Assembly: GCA_019925095.2 (NCBI GenBank) | Contig: CM034411.1 | Span: forward strand, 655,001 to 719,000 | Length of the DNA: 64,000 nucleotides | Direction: 5' to 3' | Source of the DNA: Dendrolimus kikuchii | Lineage: Eukaryota > Arthropoda > Insecta > Lepidoptera > Lasiocampidae | In this document: positions 51,110 to 61,500 of the stretch, in pieces | How positions within the stretch are numbered: position 1 is the stretch's first letter | Layout of the letters: each line of letters starts with the position of its first letter | Program-made: the position numbers and the translations under genes | Notes under the pieces: model-generated | Seen by the model: only the letters and a program-made list of their open reading frames with translations | Databases searched by the model: none | Told to the model about the DNA's origin: nothing

Positions 51110-51470
51110 CACAGTACAGATAAAAATGTCAATTTGTTGACATATCTTGTTCAATGTTCGCAAGGCCTGTGTCATCGGCGCCTTATTAAGCAAGTCGGTC
51201 CTGCCATATGGTACTACGAACATCGGTGGCTGCCTACGTCTCAGCACAAAATTCGTTCAATAATTGACCTCTTAACAATTTAAATAAATAGGAGACCATT
51301 GCAAACTTTCGTCTGGATGCCAAATTATTATACCCAACCATGCCTAAGACAAACAAGGTGGGGTACATCAAAGTATAAAATGGGTAAACACCATAAAGTC
51401 TTAGGTATAAAAATCTAGTAAATTTATTTTGTATGCGCTCCAACATGAGACTATATTTGACATGTTGCTG
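51110..51470 (-). pseudogene. Jockey-like LINE protein C-terminal fragment
   Basis: A minus frame at 51234-51449 reads LERIQNKFTRFLYLRLYGVY, then YPTLFVLGMVGYNNLASRR and FKLLRGQL, the conserved post-RT region of Jockey-like LINEs. No tail was found and the upstream RT is missing. Confidence 0.65.
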
Positions 51471-51525
51471 ACAGGGAGTTTGGTGTGCCGCTTCTTCTTC
51501 TTTAACAGTAACTAAAACTTCTTTG
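51459..51525 (+). other. Diverged copy of the shared hairpin module
   Basis: CATGTTGCTGACAGGGAG, then GCCGCTTCTTCTTC resembles the module; the arms are weakened. Confidence 0.5.
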
Positions 51526-52461
51526 GAAGCAACGGTAGACTCATAACTTTCAACAAGTAAAGTGTAATCATTGAGTTATAACATGTCTAGAGAGAGCATT
51601 GCTAACAAACAACACCGGCAAAAACGGCATCAAAAACGCAAAGCGTTGCTAAATTCACTCTGCGTTTTTGGGATATCAGGAAAAAAATATTACCCCATTT
51701 TTTATACTTAAATATTTTTTTATGTAAGCGAAAAGTTTAAATGATCGTTATGATTTAATCGCTTTATATAATTTAATATTACTCAGAGGTTTTAGTTTTT
51801 TTTTAAATAAAGTATTAGCAACAAAAGTCGTGTGTCTTAGAATGAACCATAAAAAAATATATGCAAAAATGAATTCATAAGACATTTTAGCACATGTAGT
51901 AATTTTAATTCGCAATAAAATGCTTGTACAGATTATTAGTACATATTTATAAGTCTGTTAATTACCAATACTAATGTAATAATTCTAAAAAAACTATTCA
52001 TAATGGCAAATTATTTTTGTGTTACACATCATGTTCACGAAGGTTATTAGATGACTATTTATAACCCAAAGATTATCCTGCGCTAAAAGTCAGTGAAATC
52101 ATTTGTAATAGTAGACTTGGAACGATTCGATAGGTTTATATTGGGTAGTAGGCTTTATGTGTAATCCAAAGTTTATATCAGTAATAGGAACTACGGGGTA
52201 GGTACACGGGATAGTTTAATGCAAGGACTTAAGAGCAACTAAACCACTTGAAAAGGGCTATTATAAAAATAACAATATTCATATCCAAAAGTTTTTATTG
52301 AAACTAGTTTAGTTTGATTATTTTATGAACTAAAATTTGTTTTTTATCATATTAATATATTAAATTATTTCTTTATTAGGAATTGATGGAGATGCAGCTA
52401 ACAGAATATAGACAAAATTTTATATCTTAATTATGACAATAAAGAGTTATCTATAATATTA
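51526..52461. other. No gene seen
   Basis: AT-rich; 51600-51670 has AAACGGCATCAAAAACGC runs but no recognisable element. Confidence 0.35.
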
Positions 52462-52662
52462 CTAGCAGCCCGGAGCGGATTCACCCGCGGTCTGTCCCGT
52501 TCCCGTGGTATAAAGCGTCATGTTATATAGCCTCTGACACTCCCTGTTAACGTAGCTTTCCAACAGTAAAAGAATTTTTAAAATCGGTTTAGTAGATCCC
52601 GAGATTATCCCCTACAACGTCACAAACTTACAAACTTTACCTCTTTATAATATTAGTACAGA
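52462..52662 (-). mobile_element. Non-autonomous Helitron, 201 bp
   Basis: On minus: A^TCTGTACTAATATTATAAAG to GGGCTGCTAG^T. Both termini and A/T flanks fit. Confidence 0.82.
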
Positions 52663-53291
52663 TAACTCCGACCGAAGCATCTGCTTTAAACGATATTCTG
52701 TTTTTTTTACATCCTCTTTGACGATATTTGCAGCACGCATTCTGTCAATTCTATGTCAAACGTCATAAGGTTACATTTAAAAGTTTATATTGTCCAAAGC
52801 GCTAAGGTTAAATTAGAAATAATTTTATATGGTGGTTAAGTATTCTTACATTTTCTAATTATCCTTCACACAACTTACATCTTATCGGTCACGATCATAT
52901 ATAATTATTTCAGGTACTTTATTTCAATACAACTGTGCCGTTGATAAGAAAATTTAAAAAACATAGTGCAAAAATAATTCCGTAAATGATTCAAAATATT
53001 TTCTTTCAAAATCCATCACTTTGTCCAACAATATGCTACAATTGGATCCGTAGGAAGTCTAAAACGTAATATAAACTAGTTTAAGAAAACCGGATACACA
53101 AACATTACATGTCTGTTTTCTATAGATTTTTTCAATTATTCATATTTCATAAATAAAAAAAATCGTGACAAAAGTCCCCAAATTTTGGAAAATAAATCAC
53201 ACTTGTCACCTGACAACATCAATCAATTCGATAACCTTGAAAATGACGAAAATAAATTTCACGTTTTTACAAAGAAATCATGAGAAAAGTG
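52663..53291. other. No gene seen
   Basis: AT-rich and unassigned. Confidence 0.4.
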
Positions 53292-53378
53292 TTAAGTTTT
53301 CCGATTAAATGACATTTTATCTTTATCCTTTCCCGTTTTAAAATAGTTCCGACACATTTTAATAGCGCAGGGAGGCAT
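53292..53378 (-). pseudogene. THAP-like N-terminal stub (28 codons)
   Basis: An ATG (53376-53378) begins MPPCAIKMCRN and continues to KDKMSFNR, which resembles the first strand of a THAP zinc domain (CX4C, then a SFHRFP-like motif). A stop follows at once, so the C2CH second half is missing here. It could be a first exon with an unseen junction, a dead fragment, or chance. No splice donor is obvious. Confidence 0.3.
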
Positions 53379-53984
53379 AATGATTTTTTTTGCGAGAGCT
53401 CTAACCAGTAAAGTAATCGAAACGACAGTAACAAGCGTGGGAAGCCACTGAAGCAAGTGCACCAATTTTGGTGCACTTGTTTTGGGCCGTTTTTGTGCAA
53501 TTGATGCGTGATCTAGACGTTTATATGATCTAAGAGTGTAATATTTCATTTTGAAAACAATATTAATTAAATTAAGAAATTTGTACAAGAGCACAAATAA
53601 AATGCTTGTTTCAGTACAAAATGTTAATTCTATACCGAACCGTGAGAGCAACCCTACGTATCCAGGGTCCGCCAAACAAAAACTAATATAAATAAAACGT
53701 TTGCACGATTCAGTTTCGTACAGCGCCATCTATTGGTAGAAAGAAACTTATACAACATTATAAAATTATACAATGAAGAAACCTCAGCTTACTTATATTG
53801 CGTTCTACCTATAATCCCTCAAGACTGTAAGTAGAATACTGTGCCTAGGTCTTCTATGGGTAAGCAGGGTACCCAGAAGGCTAGCTACGTTTCCTCGCAG
53901 GAATGCCATACGGATCCGTTGTCCGGGGTAGGCACCAGCCCTCTGAACACATGAAGAATTGGTCACTGACCATTATTGGTCTAT
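53379..53984. other. No gene seen
   Basis: Open frame continues upstream of the THAP-like ATG but without recognised domains. Confidence 0.35.
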
Positions 53985-54364
53985 TAAATAAAAATTGAAA
54001 GAGAGTTGGTCTGAAAGACAGTGTCGGGGTGAAGGTAAGGAAAGGAATGCTCCGGTGGTTCGGGCATGTGGAAAGAATGCATGATGAAAGAATGACTAAA
54101 CAGATATACAATGCAAAAGTGGATGGATGCAGAAGTCGTGGAAGGCCACGACACACCTTCCATGATCAAATTGATCGTGTACTAGCGGAGGGTGATGTCA
54201 GGAGCCTTAAGAACAGACGAGTGTGCATGACAAGAGTTATGAATGTCAAAGAAGCAAGTAAGGTGTGTAAGAATGGGCCTAAATGGCGCTCTGTTGTTCG
54301 TGCCTACCCCGCAAGGGAACTGGCGTGAAGTTATGTATGTATGTATGTCTGTAAATAAAAATTG
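53985..54364 (+). mobile_element. T-family LINE fragment with 13-bp TSD
   Basis: Element 53998-54351. TAAATAAAAATTG on both sides. Encodes the full T peptide of ~99 residues to a stop, then (TATG)n. Confidence 0.9.
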
Positions 54365-54549
54365 TTGCATTAAATGACTGTATCTATTGTTCGTATATAT
54401 ATTTATAATATCATCGTATATCTAATTATATGTGTATATCTGTATGTATATATGTATATCTGTATATATAAGTAGATAGTACTTTATTAATATTTTATTT
54501 TATTTTTTTGTAATAAACCACCAAAAATCTTATATTGAAATTTCGTTTA

Positions 54550-54690
54550 AAATCTCCTTAGACGCCGGGTTGTCTGGAAGAGATCGCTATAAGCGATAAG
54601 GCCGCCCATTGTTCTAATGCAAATGTATCCATATCAATTGTCTAGATTTAAGTTTATGGTGAACAATAAAGAGTTTTCATTCATTCAAGA
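54550..54690 (+). mobile_element. LINE 3' end with second hairpin and (ATTC)n tail
   Basis: GGTTGTCTGGAAGAGATCGC leads into the hairpin ATCGCT/AGCGAT (54583-54597), then AAGGCCGCC. ACAATAAAGAG and TTCATTCATTC follow. Confidence 0.65.
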
Positions 54691-54794
54691 ATTTAAGAGT
54701 CATTTTGATAGCTCTTTGTAGTGTTCAGCTATTTATTTAAAATAAATACACTCGTTTTAATATCCAGTATCCTAAAATAAAATAATACGCTTGT

Positions 54795-55135
54795 ATCAAA
54801 TAAGCTTTTTCAAAAAGGTTTTTAAATACAAGCTTTTGAGATCCTGGATATCATGTAGCAGCAACATGCTAGCCAAGACAAGTAAAACGAGCCCAAACAC
54901 GACGGGACTATCTTGTTTAGTTTAGGAGTTCCTATGGCTACCTTCCGACTGCGTCATCAGATCAGCTCCAGGGTACCATATTACGCCATTGTCACGCGAT
55001 ATACATATGCGTGCAAAATTTCAGATCAATCGGAAACCGGGAAGTTGGTCAAATTTAACTTGCAAGATTCCACACGAACTTACATACATACATAAGTGCA
55101 TCCATTGCAAGTTAAATAAAAGCTTCTAATAAAAA
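54795..55135. mobile_element. MITE-like repeat, inverted relative to 9.4 kb
   Basis: AAATAAGCTTTTTC at left and AAAGCTTCTAATAAAAAC at right, with CGAGCCCAAACACGACGGG inside. Confidence 0.6.
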
Positions 55136-55146
55136 CATGGTCGTAT

Positions 55147-55441
55147 GGAGTCGTGGTAGCGTAATGGCTAGTGCACGCGTCCCAAACTCAAAGGGCGCGG
55201 GTTCGATCCTGGCCGGAACGCATGCACCACTTAGACAGGTTTCTGATCTAATGTGCATATTCTTACAATTACCACGTGCTAATAACGGTGAAGGAAAACA
55301 TCGTGATGCAACCTGCACATCGAGATAACCGATGTGTCAAACCTGCCAAGCCGCCTTGGACAAGCGTGGCGGGTATACGTCCGTTCCCCCTATACTGGGA
55401 GGCCCGAGCCCAGCAGTGGGACATTTATGGGCTGATATTAT
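55147..55441 (+). mobile_element. SINE-C: tRNA-headed SINE
   Basis: A box GTGGTAGCGTAATGG and B box GGGTTCGATCC with a tRNA-like spacing. The body has AACATCGTGATGCAACCTGC, and the end CCCAGCAGTGGGACA leads to TTATTATT. Complete. A functional tRNA is excluded by the missing acceptor pairing and the long body. Confidence 0.88.
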
Positions 55442-55898
55442 TATTTATTTAATAAAAACATAACCTACGTAGAAATAAATTAGATCTAAAGTGACAGATT
55501 ATGCAGCACACCCTCAAAAGGCTAGCTACCTGCCAAACTGTATGGCATAGCTGATTGGGCGAAATATGAGCCAGCATTTCGACCACGGGTAAACTGTCTT
55601 TTATATAATAAAAGTCTTTTACAAATCGTAGATTATAAAAGTCTTTTAAAAGTGACTCAAATTCACCTGCTTGGTGGAAGGAGTTAGTCGCATCTCCGCA
55701 TATTTATCATTGTGAGCATTTCTCAATATCACCCGACATTATTCACCGAATGGGAACATTCTACTACTATCAAACCGACACAGGGTTGGCTGTCCGAATG
55801 CACTCTATTTTATTACACTCCTTGCACTTTTATTGCAATTGTTTTTAAAGAAAAGTATAATTTGAAAAAAAAATTGTTTTCGTTACACTAAAACCTAA
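55442..55898. other. No gene seen
   Basis: Unassigned. Confidence 0.4.
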
Positions 55899-55966
55899 TA
55901 TTGGTGGCAGTTGCTTCTTGTTTGGAAATTAAACTGGATATAATGGACTGTATGATTATTATTATT

Positions 55967-56736
55967 CTGTCTTTCAAGACCACGGGCCATAAAAATGGCC
56001 CAGACATTTGGAGGGCTTGCGTGGGGCCATGGAAAGGCCAACACGTAGAGGCCATTGAATTAATATTAAGATCTTTGGAGCAAGCTAGTAAAAGAAAAAA
56101 TATAAATTAAAAAGTCCTTAGTTTTTCACAAAATTTGTTAAAGCCGACTGACACCCCATCATTCTTCATAATAGTACTTTTGTGGTGGTGTGGTATCATC
56201 GATTTGTATGGAAACAATATGCCTACCAGGAACCATGACTAGACCCAGAACTCTGGGTTCTTCTGTTTCACCTTCACTGCTCTTCAGATATTCAGAACAG
56301 GCACCTAAAATCACATTTGCGTCTCTATCTGTGCAAAGAAAAACTCCAATTAAAATTCTCCCGTCAGTCATTTCTATCCTGAAATTCATGTTTAACCATT
56401 TTCGTAATTTAGCTTTGTCGTCCAAGATCTCCTTATTCAGATCTGTGTGTATTGAACCTAATAACGGACTAGTACTCATATTTGACAAATTTAATGTAAA
56501 TGTGGCATGACACTGACCGGCGATTATCCCTGTCTACACCATATAACAATGCACCCAAGAACAAGCCCCGGCCAGTGTAGAACTATTGTGAGAAATGAGG
56601 ACAAAAAGTATCGGGTTATTGGGGTGAACTGCTAGTAGGACTAGGGGTCTGGGAATATGGGGACTATGGCGTCTGCCCGTCGCAATGTTCAGGGAACATG
56701 GAAAAATTGGCAGATGGTGACTCGCCACTCCCATGA
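55967..56736 (-). mobile_element. R-family retroposon carrying an NAA38 segment
   Basis: R sequence 55967-56053 and 56481-56736 is continuous with the R copy at 47 kb except for a 427-bp insert (56054-56480). The whole unit is flanked by TGATTATTATTATT (55953-55966 and 56737-56750). Confidence 0.82.
56159..56479 (-). CDS. NAA38: NAA38-like ORF (NatC auxiliary subunit, LSM domain), intronless copy
   Basis: Encodes 106 aa. In eukaryotes NAA38 (LSMD1) is the small Sm-like subunit of the NatC N-terminal acetyltransferase with NAA30 and NAA35, acting at ribosomes. Sm1-like motif: [21 protein letters not shown] at residues ~33-53, then NVILG. Sm2-like: [19 protein letters not shown] at 56477-56479, stop TGA at 56159-56161. 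No intron, stop or frameshift. The insert lacks its own TSD and poly(A) and sits in sense with the surrounding R retroposon. I infer a captured or template-switched retrocopy; it could also be the only genomic copy if the host gene is single-exon. Confident on identity, unsure whether it is functional. Confidence 0.85.
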   Translation of the reverse strand: MSTSPLLGSIHTDLNKEILDDKAKLRKWLNMNFRIEMTDGRILIGVFLCTDRDANVILGACSEYLKSSEGETEEPRVLGLVMVPGRHIVSIQIDDTTPPQKYYYEE

Positions 56737-56857
56737 TGATTATTATTATTATTTAATTATAACTATACATGTAGAAGTACGTAATTACAAATTGTGCAAG
56801 AGAGTCGAGAGAAAGAGTGGTAAGTCATCAATGTGATGATTTGAAGAATCAACAATT

Positions 56858-57464
56858 ATTTTTTTTGGAGCTGGATCCATCTGAATAGCCGCAGATGGCT
56901 GTTTCAGCGATACCGGACTTTGGGGGCTTCCCGACTCCGTGGGAGCGGAGGCGTTCAACCCGGAAGCAGCACGCTCGAGGAGGCACCTCCTGTGAGGTTC
57001 GACCTCGGCTCGACCGCTGCGGGGGATTGACTCTATATTGAGATTTAGCCGTAAAAGGCTAAATGAGCTAAGCTAATAGGCTGAAGTGATTATTTGGGGA
57101 CTAATTATCGACTCCGCCGGCGGAGCCGATCTTAGTCTATCATTACTACCGCTTCGCAACGTGTTATAGCTGGACGAGAAGAAGCGGCGGAAGAAACTCT
57201 CCAGCAACACGCCTAAGCTAATCTTGTATGGCTACTTGTGGCTGTAGTGGATGAGTGTGATTGGTGGGTCTTACTTTTGTGTAGGAGGATCCGAGCCGGG
57301 GGCTCTCCGGCGTCTGTTTTGTCTGCGTCTGTTATGCCAGGCTGATGTTCTGAGCCTCGGGGGTTCATAATCGCGAGGAGACGGGTGATTTCATCGGGCT
57401 CGTCAATGAGTATATTGCGATGTCGACGATTTCTCATGGGAGCGTTGGGTGTGGGTTTATTATT
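56858..57464 (-). mobile_element. 5'-truncated Jockey copy
   Basis: Matches 18191-18800: the end of ORF2 (MRNRRHRN...DEPDEITRLLAIMNP) with a frame change, the 3' UTR with palindrome and hairpin module, and poly(A) (T run 56859-56866). TSD AACAATT at 56851-56857 and 57465-57471. Confidence 0.88.
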
Positions 57465-57623
57465 AACAATTTTTGTCTCCGAGGCCGCTCCTATATCCCG
57501 CGTACCGTCTGACGCCTAGCTGCTAATTGTGCGAGCTATTGGCGTCGGCGGTAAGCGGGGCGCGGAGAGTAAATGTGCTCCAGCGGGCGGGTCAGGGGGG
57601 TGCTCTCTGTCCGCAACACCTAA

Positions 57624-57934
57624 TGAAAGGATATTATTTGAAAAAAATATTTGCAAGAGGACTGGAGAAAAGCACTATAAAGAGACATGTATAATAATCA
57701 AAGCGAAAGAAATAAGAAGAAAGAAAGAAAAGAATATTTATTTAGAACAAAATACAAAAAGTGATACAAGATAATAGATCTAACAATTAATTATGGTGTC
57801 CTAAAAAGGGGCTTGCTCAACATAATGCTAGTTTCACAATCAGCGCTGATCTTCCGCAAGTACCTCTAACTGATGGCACGGCTTAGCTTCAGAAAGCTAA
57901 CTAAAGAAAATAAATATCAATTAAAAATTATGCA
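57624..57934. other. No gene seen
   Basis: AT-rich, purine-rich around 57640-57740. Confidence 0.4.
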
Positions 57935-58430
57935 ATCTATATATATATAAAAGAAAGTCGTGTTTGTTACACTATTTATAACTCAAGAACGGCTGTACCG
58001 ATTTGGCTGAAAATTGGTGCGGAGGTAGCTTAGAACCAGGAGACGGACATAGGATACTTTTTATCCCGTTGGAACCGGTAGATGGCGCTGAGATCGGGTT
58101 CTAGAATCCTCCTAATCACCTGGAGCGATTTTGGTGATTTTGTTTTTGTGTGTTTGAGTGGGTGCCCGGATGGTTTAGAATCACAATTACAACCGGTAGG
58201 TGACGCTGAAATCGGGTTCTAGAATCCTCCTAATCACCTGGAGACTGTCTGTTCTGTTTTCACGGGAAAACGACGGGACCACTTTGTCTGAAACTCAGTA
58301 TATATATTTTCGATGCCGAGGATGAACATAGGATACATTTTATCCCGAAAAATGGGATAGTTTCCGGGATGAAAATATATCTGTTATGCTGTCACGGAAA
58401 AACTATTGGGCTGATTGGGCTGAAGCCCCC
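57935..58430 (+). mobile_element. Helitron-like remnant with internal duplication
   Basis: TCTATATATATATAAAAGAA start, then GGGTTCTAGAATCCTCCTAA twice (about 58096 and 58215). Related to debris at 49.0 kb. Confidence 0.5.
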
Positions 58431-58672
58431 AGGTTGAGAAACAATGATCTAGAAGATAGAGGGTTATATGTACCAGATATATCTGACCCGAATATGTTCT
58501 GAGGTTATTAAAAATGCAGTTCGATCAATGCATGCAGTGGACATGTGACTTTATTAGGTCGAGGCTAGTGGGAATTAAAATCAGAGATATAATTTTAATT
58601 GCCTTGTCTAGACTAGACTGTTTGGTCAGGGACAAGTGAGTGAGAAATTTAAATATTTTATTGTTCATATTA

Positions 58673-58970
58673 TTGTGCAGGAACGGGGAAAGAATACAAT
58701 TTCCTGCGGCCGGGCGGCCTGTCGTAAGAGGCGATAAAACAACCCACAGCCAGCTGGTAGGGTATTTTCCCGACTGGTTGGCTACCGTCCCTGGTCTAAA
58801 GTATGTCGCCATAACAACCTTGAGTTGTGTTCCGGCATTAGTGACCAGGTTCCAGTCTCCCTTAAGAGAGCAGCAGCGCATTGCAAATGTCCATAGGTGA
58901 TCGTAACCGCTTTCCATCAAGTGGGCCGTCTGCCTGTTTGCTGAACTCCTGCAATAATTTTTTTTTATTA
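58673..58970 (+). mobile_element. D-family SINE-like repeat
   Basis: GTGCAGGAACGGGGAAAG to CTGCAATAATTTTTTT; lacks ~20 bp near GCAGCGCATTGC. Confidence 0.8.
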
Positions 58971-59127
58971 TTAAAATTCAGTTACAAGAATGGCTTTTAA
59001 ATAGAATGTTGTACTCGATGGACGAATTCCTCAATTGTAAATCCTTGACTTATGAAATGTTATTATTATTATTACTATTACTTTTTGACATTTATCAGTA
59101 TTTTTTTTTCATATGTTTCATTTAACA

Positions 59128-59800
59128 TTATATACATACATACATAACTTCACGCCAGTTCCCTTGGGGGGTAGGCACGTTACGGACATGGTCGACGTTA
59201 TCACAAAACGGCTGGCGTCTCAGGCGCCGCCAATCAAGATCTCTCCACGTCTCTCCGAGGGACGCTAGGAGACATAGCGCCCCCCCCCCCCCCCAGGATA
59301 GACTAGGCGTGTTGCTGGGAAGTTTCTTTCGCCGTATGTTCTCTCCCAGCCATAACACGTTGCGAAACGGCAGTAAGTTAGCGTAGGCCGCCGCGAACCA
59401 CCGGTCCCGGCCGGCCGGAATCTTTCCCCTCGGGCTTTATATTACCCGTCGCCCGTTCTCAATTCGTGCTTTGTGTCGCCCTATGGTGGGCATCATTAAA
59501 TTCATCCCCCTCTCATGGCAACAGTCCAGCCGAGGTAAAACTCCTCGGTAAAGTTGTAAGGTCTTCGGACCAACAACATAAAGTCAAGTCCAATAAAAAA
59601 AAAAAACGAACAACAGGGCGCCATTTAGGCTTATTCTTACAAACCTCACTTGCTTCTTTGACATTCATAACTTGTCATGCACGCTCGTCTGTTCTTAAGG
59701 CTCCTGACATCACCTTCTGCTAGTAAACTATCAATTTGATCATGGAAGGTGTGTCGTGGCCTTGCACGATTTCTGCATCCATCCACTATCACTAAATCAC
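59128..59800 (-). mobile_element. T-family fragment split by a poly(A) retroposon
   Basis: T pieces at 59128-59179 and 59607-59800 are continuous once the 59180-59606 insert is ignored. The 5' edge stops at CATCCATCCAC. Confidence 0.82.
59180..59606 (+). mobile_element. Retroposon with hairpin module and poly(A), nested in T
   Basis: 427 bp. A run of 15 C at 59280-59294, then the hairpin module (59306-59370), ~220 bp of UTR-like sequence and a 12-A tail. Only ACG/CG is duplicated at the edges. No coding domain recognised. Confidence 0.7.
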
Positions 59801-60276
59801 TAAAGTGTTATTAAATTGAAAACAAAATCCATTTACTCGTGTCAAGTTTAAAATATCTTGTAAACATCGTAAGTAGTGGAAGTAAGTATGTCCTGAACAG
59901 GTTCAATGCTATTGGCTTCTCTGGATAAGTAGGGATGCGAACAATATATCGACAAATTCTTTTATTTGCTTAAAACATGGTACATAAACATAAAATGACA
60001 TAAAGACATAAGGCTCATTATATTTTGTCCGTAAGGCGTGCAAATTTGCTTAAGATTAAAGAAAATACTAATGACAAAAATAATCCATATCTTCATTCAT
60101 ATTGTCAATATGAATGAAGATAACAATTATACGAAAATTATCCTAATAATTCGTTAACGGAGTAAAAACATTGATCTAATAGCCAGTATGTAATTTTTAG
60201 TTATTTATAATATATTTGTGGACAGATATTAAAAGACTTCGGAAAGTTTGATAAACATCTTTACTGACAAAGTTTA
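59801..60276. other. No gene seen
   Basis: AT-rich; a short inverted pair ATTCATATTG/CAATATGAAT lies at about 60097-60116. Confidence 0.4.
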
Positions 60277-60535
60277 CTACGGCTTTTGGGGTCGAGACCC
60301 TGGGACCATGGGAGCCTGAGGCGCACAAGCTTTATCGGGACATAGTGAAACGTCTGGTGGGTGTCTCACGTGACCAAAAGATTGGTTTATACCTCGGACA
60401 ACGCATCAGCAATGCCATTCAGAGAGGCAATGTGGCCAGTCTTTTGGGCACGTTTCTGACTGACAGCGGTCTAGAACTAGATTTTATACTTTAATTTTAG
60501 TTTGTATATATAGTTTATTTTTAGTTTAATTTATA
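60277..60535 (+). pseudogene. QRGN-type LINE C-terminal fragment
   Basis: Very similar to 1311-1560 (GVETLGPWE, QRISNAIQRGNVASLLGTF), ending in the same UTR. Truncated at the 5' side. Confidence 0.75.
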
Positions 60536-60654
60536 TTTCATATCTTAATTATAAGTATGTTGGATGAAAGTAATATAAATTAATTTATATTTACACAGGT
60601 AAATTAAATAACAATTTACTGACAAATAATTTAAACCATATGTACTGACAAATA

Positions 60655-60790
60655 TTTTAATCATCGACATATCGTTCCACGTTCGAGCTGCGCAAGCAAA
60701 GACGGGAAACTGGGATATGTTGCGCAAACTTGGGGAGGCCTACGTCCAGCAGTGGGCAGGGACTCGCTAAAGAAGATAGATAGATATAAC
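60655..60790 (+). pseudogene. LINE C-terminal scrap with GATA tail
   Basis: A frame ending GEAYVQQWAGTR-stop is followed by AAGAAGATAGATAGATA. This C-terminus is seen at the end of RTE-like LINEs. Confidence 0.6.
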
Positions 60791-61054
60791 ACTTTATTGT
60801 TTACCACAACACAAATTATAAAAATGCACAACGCTTATCATTACGTCGATTTAACTCTCTCTCAGTCACCATGTTGCGTCATCAAGTACCAAATAAATTT
60901 GGTGGAATATATAGACTCGTAGACGTGTTAATATATTCTATGTATTTATATACGCATTTAATAGTTTTTTACAACATTTATATATTTTATATACAACTTA
61001 TACAATTTTGATTTTAAACTAGACTGTAAGTAATTTTAAGTAGTACAAGAGAAG

Positions 61055-61298
61055 CCCTATATATATACAATGCAAAAGTGGATGGATACAGAAGTCGTGG
61101 AAGGCCACGACACACCTTCCTTGATCAAATTGATCATATACTAGCAGAAGGTGATGTCAGGAGCCTTAAGAACAGACGAGCGTGCATGACAAGAGCTATG
61201 AATGTCAAAGAAGCGAGTAAGGTGTGTAAAAACAAGCCTGAATGGCGCTCTGTTGCTCGTGCCTACCCCGCAAGGGAACTGGCGTGAAGCTATGTATG

Positions 61299-61301
<3 letters not shown>
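61055..61301 (+). mobile_element. T-family LINE fragment
   Basis: Begins at IYNAKVDGY and ends with TATGTATGTATG, which runs into a long (TA)n array. Confidence 0.8.

Positions 61302-61369
<68 letters not shown>
61302..61369. repeat. (TA)n microsatellite grown from a LINE tail
   Basis: About 68 bp of TA following directly on TATGTATG. Confidence 0.9.
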
Positions 61370-61450
61370 CAGATGCCCGAACAGTATCGGGGGTGAACTA
61401 GCGGGAAAAAAAATGCACAACAAGATAGTAGTTACATACTTGGTAAACAA

Positions 61451-61500
61451 AAGGCGGCTTTATCGCTAAAAGCGATTTCTTCCAGGCAACCTGGAATATA
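61451..61500 (-). other. Second hairpin (ATCGCT/AGCGAT), minus copy
   Basis: GGCGGCTTTATCGCTAAAAG and CGATTTCTTCCAGGCAACC are the inverse of the 54.58-kb module; the loop differs. Confidence 0.65.

Larger units (their letters stand above)
55899..57618 (-). repeat. BEL solo LTR broken by two nested insertions
   Basis: LTR pieces at 55899-55966, 56737-56857 and 57465-57618 join into one LTR. CCTAA TSDs at 55894-55898 and 57619-57623 prove a single original insertion. The breaks hold an R retroposon with NAA38 and a Jockey fragment. Confidence 0.88.

Noticed and set aside
54029..54328. The 99-residue T peptide as a conserved host gene
   Set aside because: Many truncated copies with different TSDs and tails; it is a LINE C-terminus.
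55147..55220. A functional tRNA gene
   Set aside because: A and B boxes are present but it continues into a SINE body and lacks matching acceptor arms.
56480..56488. Longer NAA38 start upstream of 56479
   Set aside because: The upstream codon is TTG within R sequence; the ATG at 56477-56479 is the first plausible start.
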